DNA of 34,323 bases from Bryobacterales bacterium (GTDB lineage: Bacteria; Acidobacteriota; Terriglobia; Bryobacterales; Bryobacteraceae), in contig PLDF01000435.1 in assembly GCA_003135055.1 (NCBI GenBank), positions 1 through 34,323 on the forward strand, in the 5' to 3' direction. The notes beneath the pieces are model-generated. The model saw only the letters and a list, made by a program, of their open reading frames with translations. It did not search any database and was not told the origin of the DNA. This document shows, in pieces, positions 7,183-14,473 of the stretch (position 1 is the stretch's first letter; each line of letters opens with the position of its first letter). The position numbers were made by a program, and so were the translations under genes.

Positions 7183-7665
7183 GTGTGCATAATAATTGAC
7201 GCTAACACCATACCGAGCGTATTTGATTCAAAATCTAAGGAGCACGCTAGTTTTGTGCCGGTCTTAACTTGGATCACAACCGGAAAGGGACGAATAATTT
7301 ATGGCGGAAGCAAGTATAGAAGTGAGTTAGGGAGACTTCCAGTGTATCTCCGCTTGATTGCAAACCTAGAGAGACAAGGGAGAGTCATCATTCTTCCTAA
7401 TTCTCCGGTAGACAGGTATGCGGCTAAGCTGAAAATTAAGGTTCCGGCCAAGAAATTTGACGATGAGCATATAGTCGCAATCGTGGCCGTCTCTGGTTGC
7501 CGTGTTGTGTGCACGAGTGACAAGACTGCGCATATATATCTGCGGCGACGCGACCTCTATCCAAGCGGCGTCAAGCGTCCAAAAATATACAGCGCAGCTC
7601 GCCACGTAAACCTATGTCGTGACCAAAATATTGCCGAGATCTGCCAAGGGAGGCAAATAAGATGA
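7183..7665 (+). CDS. PIN-like ribonuclease domain protein
   Basis: 160 residues from a GTG start. The start is chosen because the PIN core begins immediately, and no ATG is available before it. PIN hallmarks are in order: CIIIDAN with Asp6 on the first strand, YRSEL with Glu48, DDEHIVAIVAVSG with Asp93/Asp94, and VVCTSDK with Asp113. These give the four acidic residues that bind metal in PIN nucleases (VapC, FEN-like). The family cuts RNA, or sometimes structured DNA. The gene starts five bases after the ATPase stop and shares its low GC, so the two are surely co-expressed. In a VapC pair one would expect a small DNA-binding antitoxin, but here the partner is a large ATPase, which points to ATPase-gated nuclease activity. 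Confidence 0.75.
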   Translation: MCIIIDANTIPSVFDSKSKEHASFVPVLTWITTGKGRIIYGGSKYRSELGRLPVYLRLIANLERQGRVIILPNSPVDRYAAKLKIKVPAKKFDDEHIVAIVAVSGCRVVCTSDKTAHIYLRRRDLYPSGVKRPKIYSAARHVNLCRDQNIAEICQGRQIR

Positions 7666-7827
7666 AACCACTACCAGCACCGCCCGGTCCCGGCAATGCC
7701 GAATCGGATCGATTTGACAACGCCTTCCAGCCAGATCATCACTGTATGGAAGGAAGACTTCATCAAGGGAGAGGAGCGATTAAGGCGTGCCCGGAACAGG
7801 ACGCGGGCCGCGAAGAAATCAAGCTGA
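7662..7827 (+). pseudogene. small basic ORF after the PIN gene, frameshifted
   Basis: The ATG overlaps the PIN gene stop (ATGA). The opening frame reads MKPLPAPPGP and then ESDRFDNAFQ. After one extra base near 7730 the other frame reads IITVWKEDFIKGEERLRRAR and then a Lys/Arg-rich end AAKKSS with TGA at 7825-7827. The joined product would be about 55 residues: a Pro-rich start, an RFDNAF motif, then a charged helix with KEDFIKGEE. This looks far more protein-like than the 66-codon frame that ignores the shift. I recall similar short proteins with the pattern RFD...KEd...E..kR in acidobacteria, but cannot name a family. It may be a decayed fourth member of the ATPase/PIN operon. Confidence 0.45.
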
Positions 7828-7904
7828 TCACGGCCAGCCTGTCACGCCGTTACGAACTGTAGCGGCTCACGGATGCGTTGTCAAATCAATATTATTGCCC
7901 TTGC

Positions 7905-8681
7905 ATGCCCATGAACGCTGACCAGATCCGCAAACGCCTGGAATTCTACCAGGACCTTGGAATCAAGGACATCTACAAGCAAAGTCCGGCGGACCCCCCG
8001 GTACCGGCACTGGTATCCAACCAACCCCCTGGTCCGGTTGTCACAGCCACCGCGGAATCCGTGCCGGTAGTGATGCTGGCCCCCACACTGCCGCCGCTGG
8101 CCCCGGACAACGACACGCTCTTCCAAATCCTGACCGATATTGGCGATTGCCACCGCTGCCGTTTGAGTGAAGGCCGCAACAAGATCGTCTTCGGCGTGGG
8201 CAATGAACACGCTCCACTGGTATTCGTGGGCGAGGGCCCGGGCGCCGACGAAGACGAGCAGGGCATCCCCTTCGTTGGCCGGGCCGGGCAACTGCTCACG
8301 CAGATGATTGAGGGTACGGCGAAGAAGGAAGGCATTCCGCTGCAGCGCGCCGATGTCTATATCTGCAACGTGGTGAAATGCCGTCCACCGGGGAATCGCA
8401 CGCCCGAAGCCGATGAGATGGAGACCTGCGGCCAATTCCTCTACCGCCAGCTTTCGGCCATCCACCCTAAGGCGATTTGCGCCTTGGGAGGCACCGCGGC
8501 CCGCGCAGTCACCGGTCACAAGGAAGGCGTGACCAAGATGCGCGGCCGGTGGTTTCAGTGGAGGGATATTCCCGTGATGGTTACCTATCACCCTTCTTAC
8601 CTGCTGCGCCCCTACAACCAGGACGCCAAGAAGGAGGCATGGGAAGATCTGAAGAAAGTGCTTCACTTCGTCTACGACTGA
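7905..8681 (+). CDS. uracil-DNA glycosylase, family 4 (4Fe-4S)
   Basis: 258 residues from ATG 7905 (ATG 7911 is also possible, while an earlier in-frame TTG at 7878 is less likely). It removes uracil from DNA to start base-excision repair. Motif A is GEGPGADEDEQGIPFVGRAG (109-128) and motif B is HPSYLLR (229-235). Cys82 and Cys85 (CHRC), Cys159 (VVKCRPPGNR) and Cys175 match the four iron-sulfur ligands of family 4. Residues 1-75 are a Pro-rich extension seen in related proteins annotated as DNA polymerase-associated. The preceding intergenic stretch is short and shows no convincing promoter. Confidence 0.93.
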   Translation: MPMNADQIRKRLEFYQDLGIKDIYKQSPADPPVPALVSNQPPGPVVTATAESVPVVMLAPTLPPLAPDNDTLFQILTDIGDCHRCRLSEGRNKIVFGVGNEHAPLVFVGEGPGADEDEQGIPFVGRAGQLLTQMIEGTAKKEGIPLQRADVYICNVVKCRPPGNRTPEADEMETCGQFLYRQLSAIHPKAICALGGTAARAVTGHKEGVTKMRGRWFQWRDIPVMVTYHPSYLLRPYNQDAKKEAWEDLKKVLHFVYD

Positions 8682-8743
8682 AATATAGAGCAATTGTCCG
8701 AGGCAGTACGTTCTCTTCAGCCGGTACTATTAGATACGTCTAC

Positions 8744-9391
8744 ATGGATACGTACCCGACCGCTGAAGAAATGCTTTCCTCAGCTCACGAATACCTGCAT
8801 CTGGTGATTCTCGGACAGGGTGCAGCCATCGAAGAGTTACAGGCCAACAATCGCGAGCTGGCGGCTATTCTGGAGGAATTCTTGAGCGTCCGCGGCGAGC
8901 TTCACGGCGCGGCTGGCAACAATGTCGATGGCCACGGTCTCGCGCAGGTTGCCGACGGCAACGGCCTCGCGCACGTTGCCGATGGCGACGGTTTCGCGCA
9001 CGTTGCCAAGGCTCGTCAGCCCAAAGCCGCTCCCAAAGACCTGGATCTGGCGCAACTCCAACGGGAGGCGGGCCAGGCGCAGCAGAAAGGCCGGAATGCG
9101 ATGCGGGAATCGGCGCTGCTGCGCCAGAGATCGCAGAAAGTGCGCCTGTCATTGCGGAACGGCGCGGGCGAGAACCACAAGCCGGCGCTTACGGACCATG
9201 GTGGTCTTTCCAAACGCGAACGGCAGGTATTGTCGCTGATTGTGGCCGGCAAGAGCAGCAAGCAGATCGCGGCCGAGTTGGGTATTTCGTTCAAGACGGC
9301 GGTGACGCACCGCGCCAGCCTGATGGGGAAGTTGGACGTCCACGAGGTCGCTTCCGTGGTGCGGGTAGCTATCCGGCAGGGCTTGACGTAG
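8744..9391 (+). CDS. LuxR-type transcriptional regulator without receiver domain
   Basis: 215 residues from ATG 8744. A much longer frame upstream overlaps the glycosylase gene out of phase and is not credible. The C-terminal 60 residues are a clear GerE helix-turn-helix: LSKRERQVLSLIVAGKSSKQ, then IAAELGISFKTAVTHRASLM and KLDVHEVASVVRVA. The N-terminal half has no phospho-acceptor receiver motif. It has an early helical region (EELQANNRELAAILEE, possible coiled coil), then three copies of a nine-residue repeat, DGxGxAxVA, and a Gln/Arg-rich linker. It may therefore respond by protein contact and not by phosphorylation. No cognate kinase is adjacent. Confidence 0.85.
   Translation: MDTYPTAEEMLSSAHEYLHLVILGQGAAIEELQANNRELAAILEEFLSVRGELHGAAGNNVDGHGLAQVADGNGLAHVADGDGFAHVAKARQPKAAPKDLDLAQLQREAGQAQQKGRNAMRESALLRQRSQKVRLSLRNGAGENHKPALTDHGGLSKRERQVLSLIVAGKSSKQIAAELGISFKTAVTHRASLMGKLDVHEVASVVRVAIRQGLT
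8927..9007 (+). repeat. 27-bp in-frame tandem repeat, three copies
   Basis: Units at 8927-8953, 8954-8980 and 8981-9007 encode DGHGLAQVA, DGNGLAHVA and DGDGFAHVA. Differences are mainly at the third position of the unit's first codons and at the variable H/N/D residue. The repeat lies inside the linker of the LuxR-type regulator. Confidence 0.9.
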
Positions 9392-9460
9392 AGGATGACG
9401 TCCCACTCGACTGGCGCCGTCACCGAGTGGTTTTGCGCTCTTGCGGAAAATCACTCCCTT

Positions 9461-9504
9461 ACGGTCGTGGCTCCGATCGGAGCCGGGCCCAGAGGGCGCC
9501 CCGT
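9461..9504. repeat. composite of two dispersed short elements
   Basis: Bases 9461-9481 are the reverse complement of 4107-4127. The adjoining 9485-9504 (gggcccagagggcgccccgt) matches 141-160 at 19 of 20 positions. The two elements, found separately elsewhere in the window, sit side by side here in the 165-bp gap between convergent genes. No terminator T-run is visible. Confidence 0.8.
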
Positions 9505-9555
9505 CAGCAAGCGGTTTCACGATAGCACCGAATCTCACGGTCACGGCAAAAGCGA

Positions 9556-10272
9556 CTAGCGGCCTACAATTTGCGCGGCGCCTTTTTCTCCGCGAGGGAT
9601 GCTGACGCCCTGCTGGCGCAGGTTTTCGCGAAGCGCCTGGGCATAGACGTCGATGTGCTTGCGCGAATAGCGCACCAGGCCTATGCGGCGCAGCCGGTTC
9701 ATCTGGAACGTCACGATCTCGCGCGAGGTCCCGACGAACTCGGCAATGGTGTGGTGAGTCAGCGAGGCAACGCGCAAAGAGCCGTCGGGCATCGGCGTGC
9801 CGAGCTCGGCGGCGAGTTGCAATAGCGCCAGCATTACGCGCTCCGGCGTCTTGTGGACGGCCATGCTCTCGATGCGGTCCTGCAAATCGAGGCACTGGCG
9901 CACCAGATACTGCCAGAGGGCGATCCCCAGGTGGGGCTCGCGCTCCACCTGCTGCTCGATTTCGTTGCGGCTCCACGACATCAGCGTGACGTTATCCAGG
10001 GCGACGGCGGATTCGCTGCGATTCACCGGGCCGATCAGCGACGACTCGCCGAACAGTCCTTCGCGGCGGACAATGCGGCCCACAGTCTGTCCTCCATCGT
10101 TAGCCGTCGTGCCAATCTTGACGCGGCCCAGAATCACCAGATAAAGGCCGGCCGCGGGATGTTGATCGTCGTAGATAACGCGGCTTTTGGCGAATTCCTG
10201 GACGGCCTTGCGTGGCAGGTAGGTTAATGGGTCCTCGTAGGCTAGTCCCATGTCGGCTCGACGGCTCATCAT
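9556..10272 (-). CDS. Crp/Fnr family transcriptional regulator
   Basis: 238 residues. The N-terminal cyclic-nucleotide-type sensor barrel is seen around residues 25-120 (VIYDDQHPAAGLYLVILGRV, then LFGESSLIG), followed by a dimerisation helix and a C-terminal winged helix-turn-helix (HHTIAEFVGTSREIVTFQMN, then LRRIGLVRYSRKHIDVY). There is no N-terminal cysteine cluster, so it is not an oxygen-sensing FNR. The ligand cannot be predicted. The barrel reads FGESSLIGPVNRSESAVA, so the cAMP-contacting RxS region is partly kept. The start is the first of two adjacent Mets. It is divergent from an M20 peptidase gene, and the shared intergenic space holds a palindrome suitable for a regulator of this class. 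Confidence 0.9.
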   Translation of the reverse strand: MMSRRADMGLAYEDPLTYLPRKAVQEFAKSRVIYDDQHPAAGLYLVILGRVKIGTTANDGGQTVGRIVRREGLFGESSLIGPVNRSESAVALDNVTLMSWSRNEIEQQVEREPHLGIALWQYLVRQCLDLQDRIESMAVHKTPERVMLALLQLAAELGTPMPDGSLRVASLTHHTIAEFVGTSREIVTFQMNRLRRIGLVRYSRKHIDVYAQALRENLRQQGVSIPRGEKGAAQIVGR

Positions 10273-10373
10273 TGGGCGATTCTCCAGACTGAAGCTGCAG
10301 TCTCATTCGACACATTAGCGCTATATGCACGGCGCCGTCCATCGGCAGTTCGTCCGAACAAGACTCAAAATGG

Positions 10374-10392
10374 TGATTTTGATAACAAATCA
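10374..10392. promoter_or_regulatory. palindrome TGATTT-N7-AAATCA, possible Crp/Fnr-type operator
   Basis: A perfect 6-bp inverted repeat with a 7-base spacer lies between the divergent Crp/Fnr regulator and the M20 peptidase. The half-site resembles the TGA-containing halves recognised by Crp/Fnr proteins. Its location suggests autoregulation or control of the peptidase. This is inference from sequence only. Confidence 0.4.
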
Positions 10393-10406
10393 TGCGGTGG
10401 CTCGGT

Positions 10407-10451
10407 GGGTTGTTACACCAGAAATCACGCGAGGCCCGCGGGTTGTTACAC
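10407..10451 (+). repeat. direct repeat GGGTTGTTACAC, 33 bp apart
   Basis: Identical 12-mers at 10407-10418 and 10440-10451 are separated by 33 bp start to start, close to three helical turns. They therefore lie on the same face of DNA. The second ends nine bases before the M20 peptidase ATG. Confidence 0.7.
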
Positions 10452-10460
10452 TGGCAGAGC

Positions 10461-11678
10461 ATGGTGGCGAACGCGGCGATTGCGCAACGTCTCGGACATT
10501 TGACGCAGGAGCCCGCCGTCAGAGAGAGTCTGCAATGGTTCACCCGCGAAAAGCAGTGGATCAATGAAACCCACCTGGAGCTCTGCCGCATCCCGGCCCC
10601 GACTTTTCTCGAACAGGATCGCGCGGCGTGGTTTCTGACGCAGTTCCGGGAGGCGGGTTGGAACGCCGCCATCGACCGGGCCGGCAATGTGATAGCGACT
10701 TCGGGCGACGGGCCGTATGTGGCGCTGACGGCGCACATGGATACGGTGCTCGCTCCGAAGAATCGCGACGAAATCGCGGTGGATTCCGACGGCGCGTTTC
10801 GCGGCCCGGGCGTCTCCGATAACGGCGCGGGACTGGCCGGGCTGCTGGCGGTGGCGCGCGCCTGGAAATTCGCGCAGTCCATGCCGGGTTTCCCGCGCCG
10901 ATTGTTGTTGGCCGCCAATGTGGGCGAAGAGGGCGAAGGAAACCTGTTGGGCATGCGGCACCTGTGCAAGCAGTCCGCGATCGGCAAGAAGATCGAGGCG
11001 TTTCTGGTGGTGGACGGCGCCGATACCAGCCACATCACCACGCGGGCGCTGGGCAGCCGCCGGTTTGAAGTGACCTTCACGGGGCCCGGCGGCCATAGCT
11101 GGAGCGACTATGGCGTGGGAAATCCGCTGCATGGCTTGTGCCGCGCGGTGACGTTATTCTCGGAGACGCAGGTGGGCGGCGTTCCGAAATCGGCGGTGAA
11201 TGTGGGGCTGATCGAAGGCGGATCGGGAGTGAATGCCATCGCTCAGGCGGCACGGGCCAAGGTGGACATCCGCTCCGAAAGCAACCGCAAGCTGGACGAA
11301 TTGGTGGAAGCGCTGGAGAGCGCCGTGGAACGCGCCAAGGAAGTGGAAAACCAGCGCGCCACAGGCGGAAAGGTATTGGCGCGCGTGAAGGAAATCGGCT
11401 CGCGCCCGGCCGCGGAGCTGCCGGAATCGGCCGCCATTCTGCAATACTTGCGGGCGGTGGATGCGCACCTGGGCATCCGCTCGCACCTGGACACCTCGTC
11501 GACGGATGCGAATATTCCGCTTTCGCTGGGCATCCCCACGGTGGCGATCGGCGGCGGCGGCGCAGGCGGCGGCGCTCATACCACGCAGGAATGGTACCGG
11601 CCGGAGGGCCGCGATCTGGGCCTGAAGCGGATCTTCCTCGCGCTGTTGATGCTGATGGGTAACGGGGATAGTTATTGA
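10461..11678 (+). CDS. M20 family metallopeptidase (PepT-like)
   Basis: 405 residues from ATG 10461. An in-frame start at 10392 would add 23 residues without family character. M20 enzymes are two-zinc hydrolases of peptides or N-acylated amino acids. Zinc-site residues are visible in order: His92 and Asp94 (LTAHMDTV), Asp120 (GVSDNGAGLAGLL), Glu156/Glu157 (VGEEGEGN), Asp185 (VVDGAD) and a C-terminal His near 373 (GGAHTTQEWY). The lid/dimerisation domain carries GPGGHSWSD near 208-216. No signal peptide is seen, so it is probably cytoplasmic. The stop overlaps the TTG start of an EamA transporter, suggesting a joined function in peptide or metabolite turnover. The promoter region holds the palindrome and direct repeats described separately. 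Confidence 0.9.
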   Translation: MVANAAIAQRLGHLTQEPAVRESLQWFTREKQWINETHLELCRIPAPTFLEQDRAAWFLTQFREAGWNAAIDRAGNVIATSGDGPYVALTAHMDTVLAPKNRDEIAVDSDGAFRGPGVSDNGAGLAGLLAVARAWKFAQSMPGFPRRLLLAANVGEEGEGNLLGMRHLCKQSAIGKKIEAFLVVDGADTSHITTRALGSRRFEVTFTGPGGHSWSDYGVGNPLHGLCRAVTLFSETQVGGVPKSAVNVGLIEGGSGVNAIAQAARAKVDIRSESNRKLDELVEALESAVERAKEVENQRATGGKVLARVKEIGSRPAAELPESAAILQYLRAVDAHLGIRSHLDTSSTDANIPLSLGIPTVAIGGGGAGGGAHTTQEWYRPEGRDLGLKRIFLALLMLMGNGDSY

Positions 11679-12598
11679 GCCGGGTGAGCCAAGTCAGCCG
11701 CCGGAAAGCCGCGGAGCTGGCTCTGGTTTTCAACACGCTGGTTTGGGGCGCCACTTTCATCCTGGTGAAATCGGCGCTGGTCGGCATCTCCCCGCTGCTG
11801 TTTCTGGCCCTGCGGTTCTCGCTCGCCACGGCGGCTCTGGCGTTGCTTTTCCATAAGCCGCTGGCCAAGCGGGACGCGTGGAAGGGCGCCGGCGCGGGCG
11901 TGCTGGTGGGAAGTTTCCTGTTTCTAGGCTATCTCTTGCAGACGCTTGGGCTGCGTCTCACCTCGGCGCCGAAATCGGCGTTTATCACTGGTTTGACGTC
12001 CGTCATGGTACCTTTGCTCGGTTCGTTCGTCTATCGAAACAGGCCGCGGATTTCCGAATGGCTTGGGATTCTTACCGCGACGGCCGGGCTGGCGCTGATG
12101 ACGCTTCCGGATGCGGGGCTTCTGGCTACAGTGCTGCCGGGTGCGGGGCTTGCAAAAGCCGCCATCAACCGGGGCGATGTCTTGACGTTTTTTTGCTGCA
12201 TCGCCTTCGCGGCGCACATTGTGACGCTGGGCCATTTTTCCAGACGGATGGGCTTCGAGCTGCTTTCGGCGACACAAGTAGGGACGGCCGCTCTGCTGTC
12301 TTTGGCGCTCTGCGGATGGACGGAAACGCCCCATATGGAGTGGCGTCCGGCGGTGGTATCCGGCATACTGATAACAGGGCTTTTCGCCACCGCCCTGGCG
12401 TTTACGGTTCAGGCGTGGGCGCAGAAGTACACCACCCATACCAGAACGGCTTTGATCTACATGCTGGAGCCCGTGGTGGCCTGGGCGACGTCGTATCTAT
12501 TGGCGGGTGAGGGACTCTCGCGGCGGGCAGCCGCCGGCGCAGCCCTTATCCTGGGCGGTGTTTTGTTGGTGGAGTTGAAACCGCTGAGCCAGCGGTGA
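11675..12598 (+). CDS. EamA/DMT superfamily transporter
   Basis: 307 residues with about ten hydrophobic segments and an internal duplication typical of two EamA domains (about 14-145 and 165-300). The first segment contains the family-like FNTLVWGATFILVKSAL. The late half contains YTTHTRTALIYMLEPVVAW and GAALILGGVLLVE. It is an inner-membrane exporter or permease of small metabolites, with unknown substrate. The start is uncertain: TTG 11675 overlaps the peptidase stop (TTGA) with a GGGGA eight bases upstream, and GTG 11684 is in frame. It probably shares a transcript with the M20 peptidase, and might then export or import its product. Confidence 0.9.
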   Translation: MSRVSQVSRRKAAELALVFNTLVWGATFILVKSALVGISPLLFLALRFSLATAALALLFHKPLAKRDAWKGAGAGVLVGSFLFLGYLLQTLGLRLTSAPKSAFITGLTSVMVPLLGSFVYRNRPRISEWLGILTATAGLALMTLPDAGLLATVLPGAGLAKAAINRGDVLTFFCCIAFAAHIVTLGHFSRRMGFELLSATQVGTAALLSLALCGWTETPHMEWRPAVVSGILITGLFATALAFTVQAWAQKYTTHTRTALIYMLEPVVAWATSYLLAGEGLSRRAAAGAALILGGVLLVELKPLSQR

Positions 12599-12712
12599 CA
12601 TCCATCGATTAGGAGAACCGGCTGCAAGACCGCCGGCGTTACCGTAGCAGCGGAATATAACGATTCCGGCTTGCAATTGCGCATAAGTAAAACCAGGAGT
12701 GAAAACAGGTCC

Positions 12713-14344
12713 ATGAGTCTCTTCGACAAATTCCGTAGACAGAAACTGCTGTCGTTCACGATGGTATTGTTCACGCTGTCGCTCGGCGTCGTTATCGGCA
12801 CCGTGATCAGTTCGGGCGTGAAGGCGGCAAGAAGCGATTACGCGGCTGCGGATGCCACGCCGCTGGTGATTCCGAGCCCGGTTCAGCTTTCGACTACCTT
12901 CAGTCAAATCGCCAAGATGGCGGGCCCTTCGGTGGTGAACATCTCCACCACGTACTATCCAAAAACGGCAGCCCGCCAGCCGGGTAATAATAGCCGGCGG
13001 CGGCAGCAAATGGCGCCTCCCGACGACGATCAAGGCGGCCAAGGCGGCGCCGGCAACGGCGGCATGGACGATTTCCTGTACAAGTTCTTCGGCGGCAGCC
13101 CATTTGGCGGCGGCGCGCCGCAGGAATCGCAAGGCGGCGAGGCGCTTGGTTCGGGCGTGGTAGTGGACCGCGCCGGCTACGTACTGACGAACAATCACGT
13201 GGTGGACAAAGCCGACCGCATCCAGGTGAAGTTCATGAACGATTCGACCCAGTATGAGGCCAAGGTGGTGGGCGCCGACGCCGCTACGGATCTAGCCGTG
13301 ATTAAAGTGGAAGGCAAGCGCGATTTCATCCCGCTCAAGATTGGCAATTCCGATGCGGTGCAGGTGGGCGATTGGGCGCTGGCCATCGGCTCTCCGCTGG
13401 GCTTTGAGGCTACCGTCACGGCGGGCATCATCAGCGCCAAAGAGCGCACCATGAAGGACGATCCCACGATGCAGCTCCAGCATTTCCTGCAAACCGACGC
13501 TGCCATCAATCCCGGCAACAGCGGCGGTCCGCTGCTCGATATGCGCGGCGAAGTGGTGGGCATCAACACGGCCATCGCCTCGCGCTCCGGCGGCTACCAG
13601 GGAATCGGCTTTGCGCTGCCCATCAATACGGCGGCGAATGTTTATAACCAGATCGTCAAGAATGGTAAAGTGACGCGCGGATCCATCGGCATTCAGTTCA
13701 CGCCGTCGGAGGATGCACACGATCTGCTCAAAGCGAATGGCGTCACCCAAGGCGTGTTCGTGCAGACCGTGGCGGCGGGCGGCCCATCCGATAAGGCGGG
13801 CATGAAGGATGGCGATATCATCCTCTCGTTGAACGGCAAGCCGTTGATGAGTGGCGACGATCTGGTGGATAACGTAACATCGACGCCCATCGGGCAGGCG
13901 GTTGACCTGACAGTGCTGCGGGATGGAAAACGCCTGAACCTGCACGTGATTGTCGGCAACCTGGCGCAGATCTTCCCCGATACGTTCGGAAACGGCAGCG
14001 TGCCGGAATCGGCCAAGGGATCGGCTACGGCTCTCGATTTCGGCATGAACATCCGGGATTTGACGGCCGGCATGCGCGATTCCATGGGCCTCAACGAGAC
14101 TGGCGGCGTGGTGATCGATTCGGTGGAGCCTGCGTCTTTCGCCGCAGATTTGGGTTTGGCGGCAAACGACGTGCTAATGGCGATCAACCGGCAGCCGGTT
14201 AGTTCCGTTGACGACGTGAAGCGCATCCGGGGCACGCTGAAACCGGGCCAAGCGGTTGAGTTCAAAGTTCTCCACAAGACCCGAGCCGGACGGGGCGGCG
14301 ATTGGCAGACGGTCTTCCGGGCCGGCACTTTGCCGGTGAGGTAG
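12713..14344 (+). CDS. HtrA/DegP-like serine protease with two PDZ domains
   Basis: 543 residues from ATG 12713, with a purine-rich site (CCAGGAG) about 15 bases upstream. An earlier in-frame start at 12671 is less likely. A membrane anchor or uncleaved signal covers residues about 13-34 (LSFTMVLFTLSLGVVIGTVI). The trypsin-like domain holds His162 (LTNNHVVDK), Asp193 (ATDLAVIKV) and Ser270 (NPGNSGGPLL). A Gly/Gln/Asn-rich loop precedes it at about 90-145. PDZ1 follows at about 310-415 and PDZ2 at about 450-540 (GVVIDSVEPASFAADLGLAA). It acts in the envelope as a quality-control protease and chaperone. The length and order match DegQ/DegP. A strong terminator follows 70 bases downstream. Confidence 0.95.
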   Translation: MSLFDKFRRQKLLSFTMVLFTLSLGVVIGTVISSGVKAARSDYAAADATPLVIPSPVQLSTTFSQIAKMAGPSVVNISTTYYPKTAARQPGNNSRRRQQMAPPDDDQGGQGGAGNGGMDDFLYKFFGGSPFGGGAPQESQGGEALGSGVVVDRAGYVLTNNHVVDKADRIQVKFMNDSTQYEAKVVGADAATDLAVIKVEGKRDFIPLKIGNSDAVQVGDWALAIGSPLGFEATVTAGIISAKERTMKDDPTMQLQHFLQTDAAINPGNSGGPLLDMRGEVVGINTAIASRSGGYQGIGFALPINTAANVYNQIVKNGKVTRGSIGIQFTPSEDAHDLLKANGVTQGVFVQTVAAGGPSDKAGMKDGDIILSLNGKPLMSGDDLVDNVTSTPIGQAVDLTVLRDGKRLNLHVIVGNLAQIFPDTFGNGSVPESAKGSATALDFGMNIRDLTAGMRDSMGLNETGGVVIDSVEPASFAADLGLAANDVLMAINRQPVSSVDDVKRIRGTLKPGQAVEFKVLHKTRAGRGGDWQTVFRAGTLPVR

Positions 14345-14413
14345 GACAGACCATCGCCTTTCGTGGTCTGTCGGGCCTTCTCTAAACCATGGCCGGGGGC
14401 CTGTCCCCTTCGA

Positions 14414-14442
14414 GGCGGTTGGGATTCCCAACCGCCCTTTTT
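14414..14442 (+). terminator. Rho-independent terminator after the htrA-like gene
   Basis: An 11-bp perfect stem (ggcggttggga / tcccaaccgcc, 14414-14424 with 14426-14436) is followed by C and a run of five T, then TTGTTGTT. The one-base gap between arms implies that the loop takes the central stem bases. It ends the protease transcript and separates it from the next gene. Confidence 0.9.
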
Positions 14443-14473
14443 GTTGTTCCCCTGTTACAATAGAGTTTCCAAT

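Noticed and set aside
5885..7665. Identity as Gabija, PARIS or a VapBC pair
   Set aside because: The ATPase lacks a TOPRIM extension, the partner is PIN-like and not TOPRIM or HNH, and a VapB-type DNA-binding antitoxin is not visible. None of the named systems fits fully.
9446..9504. Possible terminator or CRISPR-like repeat
   Set aside because: The GC-rich element has no T-run and only one local copy, and there are no regularly spaced repeats in the window, so no CRISPR array is supported.
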